From assembly GCA_964495085.1 (NCBI GenBank), contig CAZBUK010000052.1, positions 1-26,264 on the forward strand: DNA of 26,264 nt. Reading direction: 5' to 3'. Source of the DNA: CAZBUK01 sp964495085. Lineage in GTDB: Bacteria > Bacteroidota > Ignavibacteria > T3Sed10-11. Position 1 is the first letter of the stretch. Every line of letters begins with the position of its first letter. The notes beneath the pieces were generated by a model. It saw nothing but the letters and a program-made list of their open reading frames with translations, was not told the DNA's origin and made no database searches. Both the position numbers and the translations under genes were made by a program. Shown piece by piece: positions 15,252 to 22,419 of the stretch.

Positions 15252-16610
15252 TCATCCTTGTACCACGGGTAATTGAAATGTACGATGCCGGTAAGCGTGC
15301 GGGGTTTTCTCCGGTTCCATGATAGAGCCGAATGCAAGTTCTTCGTCTACTCTGTCGATCCTGACATCGGCCATCGTGTTCAGCAACGATGCCTGGGACG
15401 AAACGGCAACCCGCACATATTCCTTCGTGAGTCCTGTAATGTAACCATTTCTGAATGATTCTTCAAATAATACGTCGACCCTTCTCCCGATGAATCGTTC
15501 CATGTACGCACGGTGTTTCTTCCTGCTGAGGATGCGGAGCATCCGCGTCCTTCGCGTACGCTCTTCGACAGGAATCCGTCCCGGCAATTTCGCAGCGGGT
15601 GTATTCTCCCGTTCGGAATACGTAAATACATGAAGATAGCTGACGGGGAGTTGAACGAGGAATCTGTAGGTATTTTCAAAACCGGCATCCGTTTCCCCGG
15701 GAAATCCTGCGATCACATCCGCGCCGATACCCGCGTCGGGTATGAGTTTCATAATCTTTTCAATAAGCCCCGCATAGTATCCGGTCGTATACCTGCGCCG
15801 CATCAATTTCAAAACGGAGTCGTCTCCGCTCTGGAGGGGAATATGGAAATGAGGAACAAGCACTTTCGACGAGGACCAGAATTCAAGCAATTCGTCGTTG
15901 AGCAAATTCGGCTCGATCGAACTGATCCTTACCCTCCTCAATCCGTCGATCTTCTCAAGTTCTTTCACCAGATCGATCAGCGACGATTCGGTTTTCTTGC
16001 CGTAATCCCCGACGTTGACGCCTGTCAGGACGATCTCCCTGAATCCTTCATCGACAAGACTGCGTGCCTGCGCTATCGTATTATCGACGGACTGACTCCT
16101 GCTCATCCCGCGCGCGAGTGGAATGGTGCAGAATGTGCAATGATAGTCGCATCCGTCCTGAATTTTTAGAAATGAGCGTGTTCTGCGGTCGCCGTCGAAC
16201 GAATATGCAGGGCCGAATCCCGATGCTTCGTCGATGGCGGCAACGCGAACGGCAGGTGTTCCGCTTTTCCTGAATTCGCGGTCTGCGTATTCGAGTATGG
16301 AAAATTTTTCAGACGAGCCGAGGACGAGATCAACCCCGTCTATTGATGCAATCTCTTCAGGCGCAAGTTGCGCATAACAACCGACGACGATGATATAGGC
16401 GTCAGGTGCGTGCCTAAGCGCTCTTCTGACAATCTGGCGGCATTCACTGTCCGCTTTTCCGGTGACCGAGCAGGTATTGATAACGCAGACTTTTGCCGGT
16501 TGTCTGATGTCGTCCGATACCTCGAATCCCAGCTTCCGGAATTGATTCATGAATGCGGACGTTTCCGCGTAGTTGAGTTTACAGCCGAGTGTATGGAAGG
16601 TTGCCTTCAT
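15252..16610 (-). CDS. mtaB: tRNA (N6-threonylcarbamoyladenosine(37)-C2)-methylthiotransferase MtaB
   Basis: Radical-SAM enzyme that converts t6A37 to ms2t6A37 in tRNAs reading ANN codons. The 452-residue protein has the full methylthiotransferase layout. The N-terminal UPF0004 domain has cluster cysteines C10 (TLGCKLN), C47 (NTCSV) and C78 (VGCYAQ). The radical-SAM triad is C154, C158 and C161 in DGCDYHCTFC, and a C-terminal TRAM-like domain covers about 370-440. TLGCKLN and the CTFCTIPLARG context favour MtaB over MiaB or RimO. The ATG is about eight bases after the U-tract of the rpsA terminator with only a weak GGAA before it, so its expression probably depends on transcription through that hairpin. 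It is the first gene of the block that runs to the macro-domain gene. Confidence 0.93.
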   Translation of the reverse strand: MKATFHTLGCKLNYAETSAFMNQFRKLGFEVSDDIRQPAKVCVINTCSVTGKADSECRQIVRRALRHAPDAYIIVVGCYAQLAPEEIASIDGVDLVLGSSEKFSILEYADREFRKSGTPAVRVAAIDEASGFGPAYSFDGDRRTRSFLKIQDGCDYHCTFCTIPLARGMSRSQSVDNTIAQARSLVDEGFREIVLTGVNVGDYGKKTESSLIDLVKELEKIDGLRRVRISSIEPNLLNDELLEFWSSSKVLVPHFHIPLQSGDDSVLKLMRRRYTTGYYAGLIEKIMKLIPDAGIGADVIAGFPGETDAGFENTYRFLVQLPVSYLHVFTYSERENTPAAKLPGRIPVEERTRRTRMLRILSRKKHRAYMERFIGRRVDVLFEESFRNGYITGLTKEYVRVAVSSQASLLNTMADVRIDRVDEELAFGSIMEPEKTPHAYRHRTFQLPVVQG

Positions 16611-16616
16611 GTTCCG

Positions 16617-16672
16617 TGCAAAAAGAAAAGAGTTGTCGCTCGCGGCCGAAACGGGCGGGCAGACAACTCTTT
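16617..16672 (-). terminator. Intrinsic terminator after rpsA, directly before mtaB
   Basis: On the minus strand AAAGAGTTGTC (16672-16662) pairs perfectly with GACAACTCTTT (16637-16627), an 11-bp stem. A 24-base GC-rich loop with its own CCG/CGG pairing lies between the arms. It is followed at once by TCTTTTT, a U-rich tract. This is the clearest Rho-independent terminator in the window. It ends the cmk-ispH-rpsA unit and is so close to mtaB that it could also work as an attenuator. Confidence 0.85.
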
Positions 16673-16691
16673 GATAAGTTACCGCGGATGC

Positions 16692-18551
16692 TCAGGAATT
16701 TGAGCCCTTTTCCGCTTCCTTCAGTTCTTCCTGTGACTTTTCCTCACGCCGGTTTTCCTTCTTCTCGAAGGATCCCGAATCCTCCGCTAAACGGGCCTCA
16801 AGCTCCGCCTGTGGATCGAGTTCGGCCTCCTTTTTAGGCTTGGCGGTCGATCCGCTCAGCTCTCCGACCGTTGCGGGCGTTTGGAGATTGATCTCCTTCG
16901 TGAATTTATCGATCTCCGATTGCTCTTTGCCTTTAAGATACTCGACGAGCGAGAGTACGATCTTTTTGCTCTCCTTATCGAACTCTAAGACAGTCAGCGG
17001 GAGAACCTTGCCGACATCGAAAGCCTGCGCAAGGTTTTTTATCGGTTCGTTCGAAAGCTGAGACGACGGGATGAATGCGTCGACGCCGAGCGGAAGCTCG
17101 ACTATGAGACCCTTCTCGATAATGCGCGATACGGTGCCCTGTGTCTCCGTACCGACGCGGTATGCATTCGTGAACGTCTCCCATGGATTTTCTTCGATCT
17201 GTTTATGACCGAGAGATATACGGCGCTGCTCGACGTCGATGTTCAGTATGACGACCTCGACTTGGTCCCCCTTCTTAACCATTTCACCGGGATGTCTGAT
17301 CTTCTTGGTCCAGGAGAGATCGGAGATATGGATAAGGCCGTCGACGCCCTCTTCAAGTTCGACGAACACGCCGAAATTCGTAAGATTGCGGACGGTTCCG
17401 GAATGACGCGAGCCGACGGGGTACTTGTGCAGGAGATTCTGCCATGGATCGGGTTCGAGCTGTTTAATACCGAGAGATATTTTCTTATCCTGGACATCGA
17501 GATTGAGAATGATCGCTTCGATCATCTGACCCATCGAAACGACCTGTGAGGGGTGCTTGATATGCTGGGTCCAGCTCATTTCGGATATATGAATCAGGCC
17601 TTCTATTCCCTTCTCGATTTCTATAAATGCGCCGTAATCGGTGAGCGATACGACCTTTCCGGTAACCTTTGTGCCGTTGGGATACTTGGTATCGATATTT
17701 TCCCACGGATGAGGTTGAAGTTGTTTGTAGCCGAGTGAAATCCGTTTTTTCTCTTCATCGAAATCGAGAACCACCACGTTGACGGTCTGATCGAGTTTTA
17801 CGATCTCCGACGGATGGTTGATTCGTCCCCATGACAGATCGGTGATATGAATCAGGCCGTCGACGCCGCCGAGGTCGACGAAGACGCCGAAGTCGGTTAT
17901 TGCTTTCACATGGCCTTCGAGTATCTGTCCCTTCTCCAGACCTTCGAGAATCGCCTTTCGCTGATCTGCAATCTCCTCCTCTATCAGTACTTTGTGCGAG
18001 ACGACAACGTTTTCGTAGGGGTGGTTTACCTTCACAAGTTTGAAATCCATCGATTTCCCGATATACTGATCGAAATCCCGCACAGGTCTCACATCTATCT
18101 GAGATCCCGGAAGAAAGGCGTCGATGCCCATGAGATCGACGACAATACCGCCTTTAATACGCCGCATGCATCTTCCCTGAAGCACCTCGCCTTTATCGTA
18201 TGCGGTCAGGACCCGTTCCCATGCCCGGATATAATCGGCGCGTTTTCTTGAAAGTACCAATTGTCCGTCCGGATCTTCGACATTTTCGAGCACAACCTCG
18301 ATCTCGTCGCCGATATTGAGATCGTCGAGATTCGAGAATTCGGATTTGGGAATAATGCCCTCAGACTTAAAACCGATATCAATTGCGACGCTGTCGTCGC
18401 GAATCGTAACAATTCTTCCCCGGATTATCTCTCCTTCGCTGATTTTCGAGAGTGTTCCCTCGTACATCTGCTCGAGTTCCCTGAACTCGTCGGGGGTATA
18501 CTCCGCGTCTATTACATCGCTTGTGGATTTGGTTTTTAGATCTTCAACCAT
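16692..18551 (-). CDS. rpsA: 30S ribosomal protein S1 (six S1 domains)
   Basis: Ribosomal protein that binds mRNA and helps load it onto the 30S subunit. The 619-residue protein has six S1 (OB-fold) repeats at about residues 38-103, 119-188, 206-274, 291-361, 378-448 and 465-536. Repeats 3-5 are the most regular, with the GVDGLIHISDLSW-type signature. The last 79 residues are a low-complexity tail rich in Glu and Lys, probably disordered. GGAGG lies four bases before the ATG (18556-18560). A hairpin occupies the ispH-rpsA gap just upstream and may be a regulatory leader. It is co-directional with cmk and ispH and ends at a strong terminator. Confidence 0.96.
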   Translation of the reverse strand: MVEDLKTKSTSDVIDAEYTPDEFRELEQMYEGTLSKISEGEIIRGRIVTIRDDSVAIDIGFKSEGIIPKSEFSNLDDLNIGDEIEVVLENVEDPDGQLVLSRKRADYIRAWERVLTAYDKGEVLQGRCMRRIKGGIVVDLMGIDAFLPGSQIDVRPVRDFDQYIGKSMDFKLVKVNHPYENVVVSHKVLIEEEIADQRKAILEGLEKGQILEGHVKAITDFGVFVDLGGVDGLIHITDLSWGRINHPSEIVKLDQTVNVVVLDFDEEKKRISLGYKQLQPHPWENIDTKYPNGTKVTGKVVSLTDYGAFIEIEKGIEGLIHISEMSWTQHIKHPSQVVSMGQMIEAIILNLDVQDKKISLGIKQLEPDPWQNLLHKYPVGSRHSGTVRNLTNFGVFVELEEGVDGLIHISDLSWTKKIRHPGEMVKKGDQVEVVILNIDVEQRRISLGHKQIEENPWETFTNAYRVGTETQGTVSRIIEKGLIVELPLGVDAFIPSSQLSNEPIKNLAQAFDVGKVLPLTVLEFDKESKKIVLSLVEYLKGKEQSEIDKFTKEINLQTPATVGELSGSTAKPKKEAELDPQAELEARLAEDSGSFEKKENRREEKSQEELKEAEKGSNS

Positions 18552-18567
18552 TAAGCCTCCTACAACG

Positions 18568-18590
18568 TTTGTCCCTGCATTCGGAACAAA
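18568..18590 (-). promoter_or_regulatory. Hairpin in the rpsA leader
   Basis: On the minus-strand RNA, UUUGUUCC and GGGACAAA form an 8-bp stem (one U-G pair) with the 7-base loop GAAUGCA. It ends seven bases before the GGAGG of rpsA. It could be an S1-binding autoregulatory element or an RNA-processing site between ispH and rpsA. No U-tract follows, so it is not an intrinsic terminator. Confidence 0.4.
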
Positions 18591-18602
18591 TGGTTTTTGT
18601 TT

Positions 18603-19511
18603 TTAGATGGTGATTGGATTCGGTGAATTAGATTTTGTTTCGAAAAGTATCTTATTTTTGATCTCTTCCATGAGCCATTGCGGCGTCGATGTTGCACCGG
18701 TAACGCCGACCGATTCTACGCCTTCGAACCATGCATAATCGATTTCACCGGCGTGCTCGATGAAGTGTGTATTTGGATTGACCTCTTTGCATATGTTAAA
18801 CAGCACCTTTCCGTTGGAGCTTGCCCTTCCCGCAACGAACACGATGACCTGATTTTCCGCAGCGAATATGCGGAGCTTTTTATCCCTGCCCGAAACCTGG
18901 CCGCAGATTGTGTCTTTCGCATGAAAATCGACCGCTACTTCCTCCATGCTTTCAACGACCAATTCCTTGACCCTTTTTTCAAGTTCGGTTTTGACGAGCT
19001 GGAACATCTGTTTGTCCATCGTGGTCTGGGAGAAGAGAACCGTTTTCCGGTTCAGGTCCAGGTTGCTGATTTCCCCGACGGATTTTACGACGATTGCCTC
19101 GTTATTGGTTTGCCCTACGAGCCCGATCACTTCGGCATGTTCTTTTTTACCGAAGACGACGATCTGATATCCCTGATCATAGAATTTCCGGATTCGTTCC
19201 TGTACCTTCGTGACGACGGGACAGGTTGCATCGATTATCTCGATTCCGTTTTCGCGCGCGGTTTTATATGTCGAAGAAGGTTCGCCATGCGCCCTGATGA
19301 GCACCCTGGCATTTTTCTTACCTGCAAGCTCTTCGGCCGTGATGGTTTTCAAGCCCTTCTGTTCGAGACGTTCGATCTCCATGGGATTGTGGATGACATC
19401 CCCGAGGGAGTACATCTCGCCCCTTTCCTGAAGCTCTTTTTCGGCAATCGCCACCGTCCGGATTACTCCCCAGCAGAATCCCGATCTTTCGTCGACCGTT
19501 ACTTTTATCAT
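18603..19511 (-). CDS. ispH: 4-hydroxy-3-methylbut-2-enyl diphosphate reductase
   Basis: Last enzyme of the MEP isoprenoid pathway, reducing HMBPP to isopentenyl and dimethylallyl diphosphate with an Fe-S cluster. The 302-residue protein has all three cluster cysteines: C13 (GFCWGV), C97 (DATCP) and C203 (TICGQVSGR). The substrate-site histidine and glutamate are H125 and E127 in KKEHAEVIG. SQTT (161-164) and the serine/asparagine SSNGK region are also present. AGGGTGA precedes the ATG at suitable spacing, nine bases after the cmk stop. The cmk-ispH-rpsA order occurs in several bacterial lineages and here probably forms one transcript. Confidence 0.96.
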   Translation of the reverse strand: MIKVTVDERSGFCWGVIRTVAIAEKELQERGEMYSLGDVIHNPMEIERLEQKGLKTITAEELAGKKNARVLIRAHGEPSSTYKTARENGIEIIDATCPVVTKVQERIRKFYDQGYQIVVFGKKEHAEVIGLVGQTNNEAIVVKSVGEISNLDLNRKTVLFSQTTMDKQMFQLVKTELEKRVKELVVESMEEVAVDFHAKDTICGQVSGRDKKLRIFAAENQVIVFVAGRASSNGKVLFNICKEVNPNTHFIEHAGEIDYAWFEGVESVGVTGATSTPQWLMEEIKNKILFETKSNSPNPITI

Positions 19512-19520
19512 ACGATCACC

Positions 19521-20204
19521 CTATCCGGCAACTCCTTTTTTCATCTTCTCATGAACTAACGACAGGACGGTCTCTACCTGTTCCTCAATGGTCATATCGG
19601 ATGTGTCGATCAGGATAGCGTCGTCGGCTTTTTTCAGTGGACTCGCCTTTCTTGTTGTATCGAAATGATCCCGCCTCTTGATATCGTGCAGGATTTCGAC
19701 ATAATCCGATTCGATGCCGTCCTGCTTTAACTCCTTCCATCGACGTTCAGCCCTCTTTTCGACGTCTGCGATGAAGAAGAACTTGAGCTCGGCATCCGGG
19801 AAGACGACCGTCCCGATATCGCGTCCTTCCAGGACAACCCCTCCGTTTCTACCGATCGCTCTCTGTTCCTCGACCAGGCGACTGCGAACGCCCTTATACG
19901 CGCTGATCTTGCTGACAACGGCAGTTACCTCGGGTGTCCTGATTTTGTCGGTTACCGGGACATCATCAAGAAAAACTTCCAATCCGTTGTTTTTTCGGAG
20001 ACGAATAGTTGAGTTTGTGACTATATTCTCGACCCCTTGCACGTCATCGGGATCTATATTATTATTCAGAACGGCGTAGGCTGCTGCTCGGTACATTGAA
20101 CCGGTATCGAGATGAAGGTATCCCAGCCGCTCTGCAACGTGCCGCGCTGTGGTACTTTTCCCGGATGCTGCCGTTCCGTCGATAGCAATAATCAATCGTT
20201 TCAA
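19521..20204 (-). CDS. cmk: (d)CMP kinase
   Basis: Phosphorylates CMP and dCMP with ATP. The 227-residue protein starts with the nucleotide-binding P-loop DGTAASGKST (residues 9-18) and has the family segments LDTGSMYRA (32-40) and GRDIGTVVFPDA. The length matches the bacterial family. The start codon is TTG at 20202-20204: the codons before it contain no alternative start, and the first strand LIIAIDG requires this position. A GGGA lies just upstream. It is the first gene of the cmk-ispH-rpsA unit and is divergent from the SpoU-family gene across 53 bases. Confidence 0.95.
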   Translation of the reverse strand: MKRLIIAIDGTAASGKSTTARHVAERLGYLHLDTGSMYRAAAYAVLNNNIDPDDVQGVENIVTNSTIRLRKNNGLEVFLDDVPVTDKIRTPEVTAVVSKISAYKGVRSRLVEEQRAIGRNGGVVLEGRDIGTVVFPDAELKFFFIADVEKRAERRWKELKQDGIESDYVEILHDIKRRDHFDTTRKASPLKKADDAILIDTSDMTIEEQVETVLSLVHEKMKKGVAG

Positions 20205-20257
20205 TATCCCGGTTTGAGAATTTTCACAGATTATAAATATACCATTTTTTTCAATTT
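20205..20257. promoter_or_regulatory. Divergent promoter region between cmk and the SpoU-family gene
   Basis: A 53-base AT-rich gap between two divergent start codons, so both promoters must lie here or reach into the genes. On the minus strand a perfect TATAAT occupies 20235-20230, upstream of cmk by a suitable distance. I see no convincing -35 on either strand. The SpoU-family ATG has no Shine-Dalgarno, so its transcript may be nearly leaderless. Confidence 0.4.
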
Positions 20258-20809
20258 ATGGCAATAATTACTCCTCCACGAAAACTTACGCATACCGAAA
20301 TATCGCAAAACAGGTTATCGTCCGAGACTCTCATTTCCGCCCGGAGATCGCCTCTTTACGGATTATTGGACAATATCCGCAGTATGTATAACGTCGGGTC
20401 GATCTTCAGAACCTCCGACGGTGCTTTTATTCGAAAACTCTATCTAACCGGATATACTCCCACACCCGAAAAAAACGAGGTCAGAAAGACCGCACTCGGG
20501 GCAACGGAGTCCATCCCATGGGAAGCTTCCGGCGACGCCGTACCTGTCTTGGAGTCACTGAAACGGGAAAAAACAACAATTTGCGTACTCGAGCAGACGT
20601 CACAGAGCATCCCATACTATGAGGTACCGGAAACCATCTTCCCCGTCTGTCTCGTCGTCGGAAATGAGTTAACCGGTATTTCGGATAGAATTCTGCAGTA
20701 TGCCGATCTGGCTGTTGAAATTCCGATGACGGGTACCAAGCAATCGCTCAATGTAGCCGTCGCGTACGGTATAGTCCTCTTTGATTTCTTCAGGCGATGC
20801 CGGGTCTGA
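20258..20809 (+). CDS. SpoU/TrmH-family RNA 2'-O-methyltransferase
   Basis: A 183-residue SAM-dependent enzyme of the SPOUT class that methylates a ribose 2'-OH in tRNA or rRNA. The three SpoU motifs are present: NIRSMYNVGSIFRTSDG at about residues 39-55, LVVGNELTGIS (motif 2), and EIPMTGTKQSLNVAVAYGIV (motif 3), which form the knot that binds SAM. It lacks the N-terminal extension of RlmB-type enzymes and is TrmH/TrmL-sized; the target nucleotide cannot be decided. It is divergent from cmk and convergent with the AlbA_2 gene. No Shine-Dalgarno precedes the ATG. Confidence 0.9.
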   Translation: MAIITPPRKLTHTEISQNRLSSETLISARRSPLYGLLDNIRSMYNVGSIFRTSDGAFIRKLYLTGYTPTPEKNEVRKTALGATESIPWEASGDAVPVLESLKREKTTICVLEQTSQSIPYYEVPETIFPVCLVVGNELTGISDRILQYADLAVEIPMTGTKQSLNVAVAYGIVLFDFFRRCRV

Positions 20810-20851
20810 GACGTGTGTCGACAACCGGAAATGCCCCGGACTCCGTCCTGG

Positions 20852-21505
20852 CTAACCCGCCATGGTATAATACTCCTCGGTATCGTCCCTGTGTATCTGA
20901 ATCACGCCGGCACGAACGAGATTGACGAAAATTCTCGAAGCGCGTCTCTCCGAGATATTTACCAGGTTTAAAAAATCTTTCAGAGTGATCCGTTTGTGTC
21001 GTTCGAGGTGTTCGAAGAGCCGTCGCTCGTTATTGCCGATCGTAATGGTCATCGGCGGTGCTGATGCATTCTGTTCGTGCAGAATATGAACCATCTCAGC
21101 GCTTGCGATGACGGATTTATCATTGACCCGGATATAAACGCGGTCATGGTTTCCCCCGTGCCCGTTTTCCTGCTGTACGAAGTAATGTGGTTTCGCCGCG
21201 CTCTCTTCGATGAAAGCCACGACGATGTCCTTCCCTCTATATCCGACGACCTCGATATCCGGAAGTATCGGAGGATCGCAGAAGAAGGTACCCGCGGTGC
21301 GTATGAGTTCAATTTCGGTTTTTTCGCTTTCGACCCCGACGATCGTACCGTCGTCGTCCACACCGAAGAGAATCACGCCGCCTTTGCTGTTGGCAAACGA
21401 TATCATTGCTCGAGCGATTTTTCGGGGAGTAGATATTTTTCGTTTGAATTCGGTTCTCGAACCCTCTCCCTGATCGATGAGCGTATCTATATCCTTATAA
21501 TTCAA
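20852..21505 (-). CDS. AlbA_2 (Schlafen-type) DNA-binding protein with C-terminal winged helix
   Basis: A 217-residue predicted regulator. The N-terminal AlbA_2 domain (about residues 12-130) has GEGSRTEFKRK at 13-23 and SFANSKGGVILFGVDDDG at 36-53, the signature of the divergent AAA-4/Schlafen group. The C-terminal part (about 150-217) looks like a winged helix, with ITLKDFLNLVNISERRASRIF as the helix-turn-helix. Such proteins are usually described as putative transcriptional regulators. No ATG is available. TTG at 21505 is preceded by GGAG nine bases upstream, and TTG at 21523 has none. I chose 21505. It follows ruvX on the same strand and may be the last gene of the relA-HU-ruvX unit. Target genes are unknown. 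Confidence 0.8.
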   Translation of the reverse strand: MNYKDIDTLIDQGEGSRTEFKRKISTPRKIARAMISFANSKGGVILFGVDDDGTIVGVESEKTEIELIRTAGTFFCDPPILPDIEVVGYRGKDIVVAFIEESAAKPHYFVQQENGHGGNHDRVYIRVNDKSVIASAEMVHILHEQNASAPPMTITIGNNERRLFEHLERHKRITLKDFLNLVNISERRASRIFVNLVRAGVIQIHRDDTEEYYTMAG

Positions 21506-21528
21506 CCCTCTGCACTCCAGCAAAAATG

Positions 21529-22020
21529 TTAAGGAAAGAGTTTGTTTTTCCGGTCAAGATACGATTGCAGGATGATGGCCGCAGCCATGCGGTCAATACC
21601 GGATTTGTTGCGTCTCTGCTTTTTACTCGCGTTCATCTCGATCATCGACGCCGATGCCTGCCGTGAACTGAGACGTTCATCCTCGAAGAATACGGGGAGC
21701 TCGTATCTTTGTTCCAGCCGTTCCTTGAAATGACGCACTTCTCTCGTCTTGTCCGAGTCGGTCCCTTTCATGGTCAGCGGTAAACCGAGAATGATTTCCG
21801 CGACACCGAAGTCTGCGATCAATTGCCCGAGTTCGCCGAACAATTCCGGGCCGTTCGACAGGGTCGTCAATCCCGTCGCGATGGTAGCGGTCGGGTCGCT
21901 CATAGAAATTCCGATTCTCCGCTCGCCGTAATCGATGCCGAGTATCCGCCGCGTCTGTTCCGCCGGGCCGCCGGGGCTCGTTACGCGGTCATGTTCACGT
22001 ATCTGACTTGAACGTTTCAT
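21529..22020 (-). CDS. ruvX: Holliday junction resolvase-like protein RuvX/YqgF
   Basis: A 163-residue RNase H-fold nuclease of the YqgF family. The family is linked to 16S rRNA 5'-end processing and Holliday junction resolution; which role applies here is not shown by sequence. Motifs are ILGIDYGERRIGISMSD (first catalytic aspartate), EIILGLPLTMKGT, FFEDERLSSRQA and DRMAAAIILQSYLD (last catalytic aspartate). The reading frame stays open 44 codons further upstream, inside the HU-family gene. The ATG at 22020 is the last possible start before the conserved core, so the coding region overlaps the last 26 bases of the HU-family gene. Confidence 0.9.
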   Translation of the reverse strand: MKRSSQIREHDRVTSPGGPAEQTRRILGIDYGERRIGISMSDPTATIATGLTTLSNGPELFGELGQLIADFGVAEIILGLPLTMKGTDSDKTREVRHFKERLEQRYELPVFFEDERLSSRQASASMIEMNASKKQRRNKSGIDRMAAAIILQSYLDRKNKLFP

Positions 22021-22390
22021 TATCGATCCGATCCCGGATGCCGGAGATGCCGGAGGATTTTTCCTCATCGATTGGCTGCTGGAGAAAATTCTTGAGCAGC
22101 TTACTCGGCTTGAAATGTGTCTTTCTCCTCGGCGGAACATAGATCGTTTCACCGGTTCGGGGATTTCTCGCCTTCGGCTTGGATTTCGTAAGCTTTACCT
22201 CGAACACACCGAAATCCCGTATCTCGATGCGCAGCTCGGGATCGGCCTCTTTCAGAATCTCCCTGAGAGCAGCGAAGATAGTATCGGTCCATTGCTCGGC
22301 GATGTACACCTTCTCATGGCGAAGATCGGCGACCTTCTTCGCCACATCTTTCTTGGTGTACGTTTTAGCTTTCACTTTTATATTCTGCAT
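21995..22390 (-). CDS. HU/IHF-family DNA-binding protein with C-terminal extension
   Basis: A 131-residue nucleoid protein. Residues 9-101 are an HU/IHF fold: TYTKKDVAKKVADL at the start, DFGVFEVK before the arm, ARNPRTGETIYVPPRR as the DNA-intercalating arm, and HFKPSKLLK at the end. Such proteins bend DNA and shape promoters and the nucleoid. Typical HU is about 90 residues. This one has a charged tail of some 28 residues after LLKNFLQQ, with no recognisable motif. GGGAG is nine bases before the ATG. It lies 29 bases after relA/spoT and overlaps ruvX by 26 bases. HU versus IHF cannot be resolved. Confidence 0.92.
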   Translation of the reverse strand: MQNIKVKAKTYTKKDVAKKVADLRHEKVYIAEQWTDTIFAALREILKEADPELRIEIRDFGVFEVKLTKSKPKARNPRTGETIYVPPRRKTHFKPSKLLKNFLQQPIDEEKSSGISGIRDRIDNETFKSDT

Positions 22391-22419
22391 CTGTGTGAAC
22401 TCCCGAATTTAAGAACGAT

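Noticed and set aside
18678..19559. A 293-codon plus-strand open frame opposite ispH
   Set aside because: Antisense shadow of ispH, whose three cluster cysteines and full length identify the real gene.
20810..20851. Possible terminator between the SpoU-family and AlbA_2 genes
   Set aside because: Only a short GGAC/GTCC pairing and a TGTCGACA palindrome are present, with no stable stem and no T-run.
22021..22152. N-terminal extension of ruvX by 44 codons
   Set aside because: The extension lies inside the HU-family gene, is Ser/Arg-rich and has no counterpart in RuvX proteins.
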